A stretch of DNA of 24,837 nucleotides, taken from NCBI GenBank assembly GCA_013693915.1, contig CP059264.1, positions 1,220,977 through 1,245,813 on the forward strand, written 5' to 3'. Shown in pieces: positions 16,963 through 23,278 of this stretch. Numbering within the stretch: the stretch's first letter is position 1; the number at the start of each line of letters is the position of its first letter. Made by a program: the position numbers and the translations under genes. The notes under the pieces are model-generated. The model was not told the origin of the DNA and searched no databases. It saw only the letters and a program-made list of their open reading frames with translations. This DNA comes from Dechloromonas sp. (GTDB lineage Bacteria; Pseudomonadota; Gammaproteobacteria; Burkholderiales; Rhodocyclaceae).

Positions 16963-17460
16963 CTAATCGTATTCGTCTATCCATTCTCGTTTTCCAAAGT
17001 CATAGGACCACATATGGAATGCCACCATAGTGTTCGCATAATAAAACTTGGGACGGTTCGAGTAATAGGGTATGACCAGCATCGTTTTTAATTCCGCTGC
17101 GCTCATGCCGACTTCCTCCAATCGGTCTGGATACCGTCCCTGTGTATTCCTGAACTGTTCGATTCTGTACACGACCGAGTCGGCATAGTCCCTGGCATGG
17201 TGATGGCGAACGAGATGAACTGCCAGCACGGCTACTACCATCAGGGCCCAGATTCCAACTTTCTGTGACTGCACTTTGCGTCTGGTGGGATTTCGCACGA
17301 TCACAACCAGGCTGTAGGGCAGCCAAAAGGTCATGATGATGGCGACAAACACCAGCCCGGTAGCCATGCCATGTACCGAGAACAAGGCTCCCAGCAGGGA
17401 TGCGGCAATCACCGAATCACGCACTGGATGCTTCGATTTTGATTCGTTCTGAACTGTCAT
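16963..17460 (-). CDS. Membrane protein with a pilin-like extracytoplasmic tail, unknown function
   Basis: A 165-residue protein. I chose the ATG at 17458-17460 because it forms an ATGA overlap with the stop of the gene before it; a start at 17505 is also possible. Three hydrophobic segments (VIAASLLGALFSVHGMATGL, VFVAIIMTFWLPYSLVVIV, VGIWALMVVAVLAVHLV) are followed by about 75 residues. That tail contains YRIEQFRNTQGRYPDRLEEV and YYANTMVAFHMWSYDFGKRE. The IxxFRxxxGRYPxxLxEV pattern is typical of the soluble part of type II secretion/pilin-like proteins and related extracytoplasmic domains, but no type IV pilin leader is present. Function unknown. Confidence 0.78.
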   Translation of the reverse strand: MTVQNESKSKHPVRDSVIAASLLGALFSVHGMATGLVFVAIIMTFWLPYSLVVIVRNPTRRKVQSQKVGIWALMVVAVLAVHLVRHHHARDYADSVVYRIEQFRNTQGRYPDRLEEVGMSAAELKTMLVIPYYSNRPKFYYANTMVAFHMWSYDFGKREWIDEYD

Positions 17461-17874
17461 GGCGGAGTTGCAGGACCTGACTTGACCTTGTTCCAACGAC
17501 CCCATTTCGTGTGATGCATGTAGGGAAAAATGTGGCCGTCGTTCAATAGTTCATCGAAGTGCCCGTTGCATGACTGATACGATCGTCCGCATTTGGGACA
17601 ATTCCATCGGGTTTGTCTGCCTGTCTCGGCGCAGTCGGATAACCGGCATATCGGTACCCTTTGTGATTGCACTGCCCGCAACGACAGGGGGCAGGAGCGG
17701 GCGCCAAAGCGACATGATCCCCAACCCGATCATCAGGAAGAAGATTGGCAGCATGGCTACGATCACTCCATCCGACAGCCCCCGAAATGTTCCATATCCG
17801 TTCACGTTGCCGAGCAATGCCCCGGTCGCGGCACACAGGATGACCCAGGCTGGGTACAGGAGTTCAAGTTTCAT
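17457..17874 (-). pseudogene. Two-TM protein with a zinc ribbon, frameshifted twice
   Basis: The start MKLELLYPAWVILCAATGAL at 17874 overlaps the stop of the previous gene (ATGA). Two membrane segments lead to IMSLWRPLLPP in the first frame. After the minus-strand C-run matching 17687-17691 the sensible sequence moves to a second frame (CRCGQCNHKGYRYAGYP). Near 17634-17637 it moves to a third (CAETGRQTRWNCPKCGRSYQ), ending at a TGA that overlaps the next ATG. Together they form a CGQC...CPKC zinc ribbon. The span of 418 bases is two short of 420, exactly what two single-base deletions would leave. The ATGA junctions at both ends show that start and stop are the original ones. The gene is either very recently broken or misread. 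Confidence 0.72.
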
Positions 17875-18488
17875 GTGCCCGCTGACATCCCGGTTTCGCG
17901 AGGCGCGAGCACTTTCCTGGCGATTGCGCGAAGCATGGAGGCCAGGAGCCGAGCAAACAACAACAGGATCGGCAGGAAGAATACGAACATCTGGTTCAAG
18001 CCGCGTGTTGCGAAGATCTGTCCAACTGGTTCGACGCGATTCCCTGTCACCCGGTAACGGGTAACCAGGCTGTCCGAGTTGTAGTAAGTCTCGGTTTCTA
18101 TCCATTGCGAATGACCGTCGTCAGAAAGGAGGGTGTACCGTGTCCAGCCATAATCCGGCTCGTCTTTCAGCAATGGAACCTGACCTGCGGGCAGGTTCAT
18201 CAATAGACTGCCTTGCGTGATGGGAATGGCACCTTCAGTCGTGCTGCAATTTAGTTTCAGATCAATGTTTCGCGGCGGACCCGGTTCGAAAGTACAGAAG
18301 GCAATCCTCGTCGGTACTGATGTGTCCTGAACGGCAATCTGGAATTTGCGATAGTCGGTTTTCCCGCGGATATCTAGCGGCGCGAAAACAAGATGGTGAC
18401 TGAGTGGGGCAAGCAGGCAGAACAGCAAAAAGGTAAGCCACCCGCTTTCCATAAATCCATTGAACCACCGGAAGGACCGAAGCTTCAT
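17871..18488 (-). CDS. Two-TM membrane protein of unknown function
   Basis: A 205-residue protein. An N-terminal membrane segment (WLTFLLFCLLAPLSHHLVFA) is followed by about 125 extracytoplasmic residues containing three cysteines or fewer (AFCTFEPGPPRNIDLKLNCS, GWTRYTLLSDDGHSQWIETE). A C-terminal membrane segment follows (MFVFFLPILLLFARLLASML), then a short basic tail. ATGA overlaps join it to the genes on both sides (18485-18488 and 17871-17874). No known domain is recognised. The two-TM topology with a large loop suggests an envelope component working with its coupled neighbours. Confidence 0.78.
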   Translation of the reverse strand: MKLRSFRWFNGFMESGWLTFLLFCLLAPLSHHLVFAPLDIRGKTDYRKFQIAVQDTSVPTRIAFCTFEPGPPRNIDLKLNCSTTEGAIPITQGSLLMNLPAGQVPLLKDEPDYGWTRYTLLSDDGHSQWIETETYYNSDSLVTRYRVTGNRVEPVGQIFATRGLNQMFVFFLPILLLFARLLASMLRAIARKVLAPRETGMSAGT

Positions 18489-18793
18489 GGCCTAGTAATC
18501 ATTGACGTCGATTCCGTCTCGTTTGGCCATACGCCACGATTTCCCTTGAGCCATGAACCCAATAGGAACATTGCCACAAAGAGGCCGAACAGGGTGCGGA
18601 TCCAGGTCACAAGCTGTGGCAGCCTCTCCGATATGGGTGCCGGCAGTGGACTGAGCGTCATCAGTACCGGAAGTAAAAGGAGGATTGTGGGAACGAGGCC
18701 AAGGTAGTAAAGCAAGTCACCCCACTTCCACCACTGGGCAGCGGGATGATTGCGACGGCGCAGCTCTTCGTAAAACGGATAGTCGAGCGACAT
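18485..18793 (-). CDS. Small two-TM protein, first gene of the coupled cluster
   Basis: A 102-residue protein starting MSLDYPFYEELRRRNHPAAQ at 18793 with GAGG upstream. There are two hydrophobic segments (LLYYLGLVPTILLLLPVLMT and TLFGLFVAMFLLGSWLKG). Its TGA overlaps the next ATG. It appears to head the operon; the promoter should lie in 18794-18900. Unrecognised. Confidence 0.72.
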   Translation of the reverse strand: MSLDYPFYEELRRRNHPAAQWWKWGDLLYYLGLVPTILLLLPVLMTLSPLPAPISERLPQLVTWIRTLFGLFVAMFLLGSWLKGNRGVWPNETESTSMITRP

Positions 18794-19066
18794 GGCGATA
18801 AGCCTCGTTACAGTCGAGTGATCTATAGTGCCTCGGGACATCAGCACTTGCTGAACACCGACAATAGCTGCTTACGAGCAAATTACCAGATGTCCGCTTC
18901 GGCCGGGTGTGTCAGTAGAGCTTCGCCAGTGCCTACGGCTGCATCAGGTTCGTTGCCGACATAGGCTTTCGGCAGGTCAGTGACAGCAGTTGGCCGACAG
19001 CGCCAGAACAGGCAATGTGCCACAATGCTGCCGTTGGCATCTGCCCGGATTACCCGGTAGCTGCTA

Positions 19067-19324
19067 TCAGGGAAAGCGACGCATCCAGCCTTTGAGCCGA
19101 CTGTCGTAGGCACTGACGTTCTGGATGTGGAAGGCGCCGTCGGCGACGTGCGGGCCACGCTGGCTGTTGAGCGCACGGTGGGCAATCCTGGTGGCGCGGG
19201 CAAAGGCGGCATAAACGCCGGCACTGTCGGAACAAAGAATCGCCTCCTGATTGACCAACGGTCGAAGCACTGCCATCACGTGCGCGGCATCGCTCTTTCC
19301 AGTATCAGAAGCGGCCGTTGACAC
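19067..19324 (-). pseudogene. IS1595-family (ISXO2-like) transposase fragment
   Basis: The minus-strand frame reads AAHVMAVLRPLVNQEAILCS, DSAGVYAAFARATRIAHRAL, then HIQNVSAYDSRLKGWMRRF. This is the C-terminal third of an ISXO2-type DDE transposase, including the SDxxGxYxxF block and the N-x-Y-x-S-R-x-K-x-W-M-R-R-F block. The N-terminal half and the inverted repeats are missing, and homology ends abruptly after MRRF near 19073. The preceding 5' sequence runs into the tail-collar gene in another frame. It is an inactive scar. Confidence 0.85.
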
Positions 19325-19611
19325 CGAACAGCATCGCCTAACTCCGTGGCTTCCAGGCTACCACCCTGGGGGCACCCTGGGGGAAAGATGCCGTTGACGC
19401 AGATGCAGTACGCGGATCCGGCAATCGGCTCCTTGCCGACCAGGTTGGGCAGCGCGAAATTGGTTTGTCCGTCTCCACCATACGTTGTGCCCAAGAGGCA
19501 GAATAGGTTGCTGTAAGGACCGATCTGAAGGATCCTCCCGTCGCAAGGCATCCACCCTTCGGGTGCGTAGTTGAAGGCGAAGAGCTGAATCTGTCCGATG
19601 AACGATTCCAT
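19276..19611 (-). CDS. Short phage tail-collar (microcystin-dependent-type) protein
   Basis: The start MESFIGQIQLFAFNYAPEGW at 19611 has AAGGAA six bases upstream. The domain reads GWMPCDGRILQIGPYSNLFC, LLGTTYGGDGQTNFALPNLV and AYCICVNGIFPP, a tail-collar fold like the short tail-fibre proteins of about 85-90 residues found in phages and bacterial genomes. After GIFPP the frame runs on for about 25 unrelated residues into the IS1595 scar. An 11-bp tandem duplication at 19362-19383 explains this: with one copy removed the gene would end GIFPPGW-stop near 19358. The first 80 or so residues should still fold. A role as phage-derived adhesin or tail-tip protein is inferred. Confidence 0.85.
   Translation of the reverse strand: MESFIGQIQLFAFNYAPEGWMPCDGRILQIGPYSNLFCLLGTTYGGDGQTNFALPNLVGKEPIAGSAYCICVNGIFPPGCPQGGSLEATELGDAVRCQRPLLILERAMPRT
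19362..19383. repeat. 11-bp tandem duplication inside the tail-collar gene
   Basis: CACCCTGGGGG occurs twice in succession (19362-19372 and 19373-19383). The extra 11 bases shift the reading frame and remove the likely original stop. Confidence 0.9.
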
Positions 19612-19778
19612 AAAATATTCCTTGAAGGTGATGAGCAGAAGCTACGACCGAACGTGGCTGGAGGGCTGTGAGCGTCGAACAGCTTCGTCTTGTGGGGTAA
19701 TTTCCTGTCTGTCGATTGGCAGGTGATCGGAACTGATACGGAATCGCGCGGCTTGGGTCGCGCGCGAACAGATAGCGT

Positions 19779-20291
19779 CTATCGGCCACGCTGACAGCAC
19801 CGGGGCCAACCGCTGGCGTATCCGAGGCAGATGAACGTCGTTGGACTGAATCGCCTCGACGGTGAGGCTAATGGAAATTGTAAGCGAGAACTGCCGAGAA
19901 TCTCACCGGTTCTGAGATGCTGCTGGAGACATGTCACCCACCGACCCCAAACCTGCGACCTCTGCCCCACCCACTCCACCGGAAATGGCAGCATCAGATC
20001 CCTCAACGTCAGGCTCGCAGATTGCCTGCCTGCCAAGATTGCCTCGACGATGTCCGGCGCCAGCAGCGCCAATCTGATCACCCGACTCACAAACGACGAA
20101 CCGATCTTCTCCACCCTCGCGATTTCGTCCAGGCATCCATAGGTGCCGTTCCCGAGCAGTTTCTGCCAGCGAAATGCCTGCGCAATCGCCTTGATTATCG
20201 TGTTGTCGAAGGTGGCGATTGGTGCCGGGTTACCGTGAGGTCCATCCGGCAATACGATCACCTTGCGCCCGCCACGCTTCTTGAAGGCCAT
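19779..20291 (-). CDS. Small recombinase-associated HTH-like protein, C-terminus altered
   Basis: The start MAFKKRGGRKVIVLPDGPHG is at 20291. The middle, IIKAIAQAFRWQKLLGNGTY, LDEIARVEKIGSSFVSRVIR, LALLAPDIVEAILAGRQSAS and LMLPFPVEW, matches small proteins that usually lie directly downstream of large serine recombinase genes. The DEIARVEKIGSSFVSRVIRL stretch looks like a ParB/KorB-type helix-turn-helix. Homology ends near PFPVEW; the last ~55 residues look like random read-through, so the stop has probably been lost. The ATG lies only 17 bases from the end of the second IS4 element, which separates it from its likely former operon. The family role is unknown. Confidence 0.7.
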   Translation of the reverse strand: MAFKKRGGRKVIVLPDGPHGNPAPIATFDNTIIKAIAQAFRWQKLLGNGTYGCLDEIARVEKIGSSFVSRVIRLALLAPDIVEAILAGRQSASLTLRDLMLPFPVEWVGQRSQVWGRWVTCLQQHLRTGEILGSSRLQFPLASPSRRFSPTTFICLGYASGWPRCCQRGR

Positions 20292-20307
20292 TGGCAGATC
20301 AACAGAA

Positions 20308-20316
20308 TTGACATCA
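20308..20316. repeat. Left target-site duplication of the second IS4-family element
   Basis: TTGACATCA, repeated at 21633-21641. Confidence 0.9.
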
Positions 20317-21632
20317 CACTGCTGTCCGGTTAAATACTGAATAAATTCAATTGATTGCCGATGCTGTCATTGTCCGAAGTGTACTCGTCGCCCGGAAGTG
20401 CTTGCTGCAAGGGCATCTTCTCGAACAGAGTGAGCGATAGAACCTGTAGCAAAGTGTAGAGGGAGACGTTGAGATTCAGCTTTTTCCGAACAATGGCGAC
20501 CAGCACATAGACCGATACTGCGATCCAGATTTGCGTCTTGACCGCATTTTCCGATGTACCGAAGAACTGTTTGATCCGAAGATGCTGCTTGATCCATTTG
20601 AAGAACAACTCGACCTGCCAGCGGCTTTTGTAAAGCGCGCAGATGGTCGCTGCCGGCAAGATCATCTGATTGGTGAGGAAGATCAGCGTCTTGCCGGTTT
20701 CTGGGTCGTTGAAGCGTATCCGGCGCAATTGTGTGGGGTAATCCTGCTTCGAGTAGAAGCCATCGAGCGCAATCGTCTGATCGCAGAGGATGCCAGCGCT
20801 GCGCTCTGTTGGGGCCGAATACACCCGATGCGCCTTGAGATTCGACTTGGCGCGGGTCACGAAGAAGGCACCCGCCAGATGCACGCGATACAGGCGAGCG
20901 AAGTCGACATAGCCCCGATCCATGACATAGATTGCACCGGCCTCCGGGGTCAGCAAATCCAGCGCATGCACGTCGTGCAATTTGCCGTCCGAAACGTGGA
21001 TGAAACTGGGGATGCTGCCGCGCAAGTCGAGCAGCGTGTGCATCTTGACCGCCGCCTTGGTCTTCCGAAAGTGTGCCCACGGAAACACCGACAGACAGAG
21101 ATCGATGGTGGTCGAATCGAGGGCATACACCGTGTTCGACAATTCCAGCCCCAAGTCCTCGCTGGCGTAGAGCACCCTTGCCTGGATGATCAGGCGGGCG
21201 GCGAAGTCGGCATAGATGCGCCAGTCGCGCGATTCGTTGGCGTCGGCCAGTGTCGAGCGCCGTATCGGCTCGCGAAATCCCATGTGGTAAAGCTTCGATG
21301 CCTGCGCCGAAAGGCTGGCCTCGATGTCGCGCAAGCTTTCCCGGTAGGTGAGTTGGGCAAACGCCATGACGCGAAAGTGCTCGGCGCAACTCAGAGTGCG
21401 AACGCCCTTGTCGCCGCCGTAATGCGAAACGTAGCGGTTGAATGTCGACCACGGCAGAAAGTCCATCAACTGCGCAAACAGTGTCTTGCCGGCATTCATG
21501 ATCATGCCCTTCAGAAAAATCCGAAGGGTCATTCTTCGCCGATTTCAAATCGACACCACCCCTTACCGCTCGAAAAGTCACGTCAGTCATGGCGTTGCGC
21601 AGTTCGGGTGTTCATTTAACCGGACAGTAGTG
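20317..21632 (-). mobile_element. Complete IS4-family element of the DUF4372 type, 1316 bp
   Basis: The inverted ends are CACTGCTGTCCGGTTAAAT at 20317-20335 and, inverted, CACTACTGTCCGGTTAAAT at 21614-21632, with one mismatch in 19. A 9-bp duplication TTGACATCA flanks them. One intact transposase gene on the minus strand fills the element. It is unrelated in sequence to the IS4-family element at 10341-11730. The transposase starts and ends close to the repeats, as usual. This copy looks capable of moving. Confidence 0.93.
20330..21499 (-). CDS. IS4-family transposase with N-terminal DUF4372 domain
   Basis: A 389-residue protein starting MNAGKTLFAQLMDFLPWSTF at 21499, with AAGGGC upstream; Met codons at 21505 and 21532 are alternatives. 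Residues 1-75 are the DUF4372 domain (RTLSCAEHFRVMAFAQLTYR). The DDE triad lies in YALDSTTIDLCL, IYVMDRGYVDFARL and YKSRWQVELFFKWIK, the last being the Y-(2)-R-(3)-E-(6)-K signature. It cuts and pastes the element by recognising the 19-bp ends. The frame is intact. The stop falls inside the left terminal repeat. Confidence 0.94.
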   Translation of the reverse strand: MNAGKTLFAQLMDFLPWSTFNRYVSHYGGDKGVRTLSCAEHFRVMAFAQLTYRESLRDIEASLSAQASKLYHMGFREPIRRSTLADANESRDWRIYADFAARLIIQARVLYASEDLGLELSNTVYALDSTTIDLCLSVFPWAHFRKTKAAVKMHTLLDLRGSIPSFIHVSDGKLHDVHALDLLTPEAGAIYVMDRGYVDFARLYRVHLAGAFFVTRAKSNLKAHRVYSAPTERSAGILCDQTIALDGFYSKQDYPTQLRRIRFNDPETGKTLIFLTNQMILPAATICALYKSRWQVELFFKWIKQHLRIKQFFGTSENAVKTQIWIAVSVYVLVAIVRKKLNLNVSLYTLLQVLSLTLFEKMPLQQALPGDEYTSDNDSIGNQLNLFSI

Positions 21633-21641
21633 TTGACATCA
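21633..21641. repeat. Right target-site duplication of the second IS4-family element
   Basis: TTGACATCA, identical to 20308-20316. Confidence 0.9.
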
Positions 21642-21648
21642 GCAATCA

Positions 21649-21741
21649 TCACGCCGCCTTCCTCCCTGGAATCACGGACTGGATCAGTTCCCGCATGCCC
21701 GCCGTCTTCATGGCGATGCGCAGACCCGTGGGACTCACCGT
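21649..21741 (-). pseudogene. Possible C-terminal tail of a large serine recombinase
   Basis: The minus strand reads TVSPTGLRIAMKTAGMRELI then QSVIPGRKAA-stop. With the IS and one target duplication removed, this stop would lie about 30 bases before the ATG of the small MAFKKRG protein (20291), the usual neighbour of such recombinases. The V-x(n)-L-R-I-x-x-K-T-x-G-x-x-x-L-I pattern fits recombinase C-termini. The match is short and the call is mostly contextual. Confidence 0.35.
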
Positions 21742-21742
21742 T

Positions 21743-21822
21743 ATGTGGCGAGATTTTCCGCTTTGCCAACGCAGGCTGAGTTTCAGTTGCGTGTCGAACC
21801 GCCAATGCCAACCTCAGGGTGA
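21743..21822 (-). pseudogene. Fragment of a RitC-like tyrosine recombinase
   Basis: The minus strand reads LTLRLALAVRHATETQPALA then KRKISPH. It matches VTLRLALTVQRATESQPALI and KRKVSPH of ritC in this window. Only about 27 residues remain, just upstream of where the His-x-x-Arg motif should start. It is a scar of a second element of the same kind. Confidence 0.75.
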
Positions 21823-21825
21823 GCA

Positions 21826-22000
21826 CCGGCCGAAAATGATGTTCATAGGCGTGCACTGCCGCATTTCGGGCAAACCGGGCCAACTGCGCGGCCTGCAGCG
21901 CTTTCTGGACCACGTGCAGTCGCACGAAAAGGTCTGGGTGTGCCGGCGCATTGACATTGGCGAGCACTGGCGCAACACATTCCCGGCAACCAGCCGCTAG
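21826..22000 (+). pseudogene. C-terminal fragment of a PuuE-like polysaccharide deacetylase / allantoinase
   Basis: The plus strand reads RPKMMFIGVHCRISGKPGQL, RGLQRFLDHVQSHEKVWVCR and RIDIGEHWRNTFP, ending at TAG (21998-22000). This is the end of PuuE-type deacetylases: a Lhcr-GkPGR-Lxrfldyv-hdkVWicrRidIarHW pattern, with the histidine of the active-site region. The N-terminal ~80% is missing; the plus strand upstream of 21826 is antisense to the recombinase fragment. Two unrelated genes were therefore fused here tail to middle by an old rearrangement. A strong hairpin follows the stop. Confidence 0.75.
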
Positions 22001-22007
22001 GGTTATA

Positions 22008-22042
22008 GGCTGGAGAGCCGCGCTTGGTGCGGCTTTCCAGCC
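22008..22042 (+). terminator. Strong hairpin after the deacetylase fragment
   Basis: GGCTGGAGAGCCGC and GCGGCTTTCCAGCC form a 14-bp stem with one G-T pair around a 7-base loop, eight bases after the stop codon. There is no T-run after it, so it is a terminator-like stem rather than a textbook intrinsic terminator. Confidence 0.6.
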
Positions 22043-22146
22043 GGTTGCGCCTGCTGTGTTCTGAGGCCCCGGCGCACTGCAGAACAGCCGCATCCGTCCA
22101 ACCCATCGGGGATGCAATCAACATGACCGGCATGCGAAACATTCTG

Positions 22147-22269
22147 ATATCATATCCCCGAGTCGGGCTTTGCGCTGCAGGCGAGCTGGGGCGGTACCGT
22201 CTAGTCGGTGGATCGTGACCTTCATTGATCGCGGCGGCGGCCGGCGGGGTCGGCGATTCTCTGATAAAT
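22147..22269 (+). pseudogene. Broken copy of the 3' end of the SYLF gene
   Basis: This segment resembles 22806-22930, the last ~25 codons of the downstream SYLF-domain gene plus about 35 bases beyond its stop. It reads ESGFALQASWGGTV-stop-SVDRDLH-stop, against QSGFAVQANWGGTVFSVDRD in the intact gene. An amber codon replaces the Phe codon. The shared sequence ends at CTCTGATAAA in both copies. It is the remains of a tandem duplicate. Confidence 0.8.
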
Positions 22270-22305
22270 GCCTTACCCTTTAACTTTTCCGGAACCGAAA
22301 GTGCC

Positions 22306-22893
22306 ATGCGTAGAGTGATCACAGTAGCTTTTGCAAGCGTATTTATTGCGGGTTGCGCGGGCACGACGGGCGACCAGCCCGCAGAACCGGGGCCTGCCTC
22401 GAGGCTGACGGCTGAGGAAAGAGAGACTGAACGCAAGGCGCGATTGGCGCTCAGGGATGAGGCGCTGGAGCGGCTCTACGAACTTGAACCCGAGGCGCGC
22501 AAGGGGATCGAGAGCGCGCCCGGTTACGCCGTTTTCGATGTCAGCTCCGTCTTCATCGTCCTGTTCGTCGGGCAAAGAGGCAGGGGCGTATTGATCGACA
22601 ACGCCACCAAGAAACCCACCTTCATGACCAGCAGCCGCGCCGGCACCGGACCGGGCGCCGGCACGACGCGCGTGTTCCAGATCTTTGTCTTCAAGGCCAG
22701 GGGCGCGATGGACCAGTTTGTCCTCGCCGGCGGCCTTGGCGGCGATGTCGGGGCGTCGGCCGGCATCGGCGCCGGCGGAATCGTGCGCTCCTTTAATCCC
22801 CAAATAGACATTTACCAGATTCCCCAATCAGGCTTTGCTGTGCAAGCGAACTGGGGAGGTACCGTCTTTTCGGTGGACCGTGACCTTCAATAA
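22306..22893 (+). CDS. SYLF-domain (Ysc84-like) lipoprotein
   Basis: A 195-residue protein starting MRRVITVAFASVFIAGC at 22306; the lipobox is FIAGC with Cys17. A charged helical segment (RLTAEERETERKARLALRDE) leads into the SYLF/Ysc84 domain: APGYAVFDVSSVFIVLFVGQ, RGRGVLIDNATKKPTFMTSS, then a Gly-rich stretch (VLAGGLGGDVGASAGIGAGG) and GFAVQANWGGTVFSVDRDLQ. SYLF domains bind lipids; bacterial lipoprotein members are envelope proteins of uncertain role. The domain appears intact. A broken copy of its 3' end lies upstream, so it belongs to a former tandem pair. Confidence 0.85.
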   Translation: MRRVITVAFASVFIAGCAGTTGDQPAEPGPASRLTAEERETERKARLALRDEALERLYELEPEARKGIESAPGYAVFDVSSVFIVLFVGQRGRGVLIDNATKKPTFMTSSRAGTGPGAGTTRVFQIFVFKARGAMDQFVLAGGLGGDVGASAGIGAGGIVRSFNPQIDIYQIPQSGFAVQANWGGTVFSVDRDLQ

Positions 22894-22928
22894 TTGGAGC
22901 AGCCGGCGCGATCGGCGATCCTCTGATA

Positions 22929-23075
22929 AAGACGTTCAAGGATTCATCGAAGCGGCTGATCGAGGACAAGGTTGCGGAGATGGGTGTTGGCCACCTGTTC
23001 GAGATCATGCACGACTGCATCAAGACGCCCAGCGATGGCGTGATCCGCTTCCAAGGTATGCAGGACTCGAGCGCG
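22929..23075 (+). pseudogene. Fragment of a phage terminase large subunit
   Basis: The plus strand reads KTFKDSSKRLIEDKVAEMGV, GHLFEIMHDCIKTPSDGVIR, FQGMQDSSA. This matches part of the ATPase half of P22/PBSX-type terminase large subunits (DSSKxLIEDxIxxxGLxxxF and GxxIxFxGLQD). There is no start codon and homology is lost after about 23075. The fragment begins exactly where the duplicated SYLF 3' segment ends. It is a prophage remnant. Confidence 0.65.
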
Positions 23076-23278
23076 AAGGACAGGAAGTGTTGCTGCGCGG
23101 GTCAGATTGAACATCGTGTGCGATTTGGCCTGACCACCATTGATTCACCAAAATGCCTGTCCGTGTTTGGATATGGAGGTGCTTGGCCCAGATCAATCGG
23201 TGGCGCGCAGAGTGGTCCAATTGGCCCGCCCAGCATCAAGCAGCACCCCACTGACCGCAGTGGCCGAAATCCGGAAAT

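Noticed and set aside
18883..19075. Minus-strand frame reading YRVIRADANGSIVAHCLFWR downstream of the IS1595 scar
   Set aside because: It looks protein-like but has no start and no recognised family; it may be a relic, but I cannot support a call.
23101..23278. Stretch between the terminase fragment and menC
   Set aside because: No frame with a start, no recognised motif, no hairpin or repeat; left unannotated.
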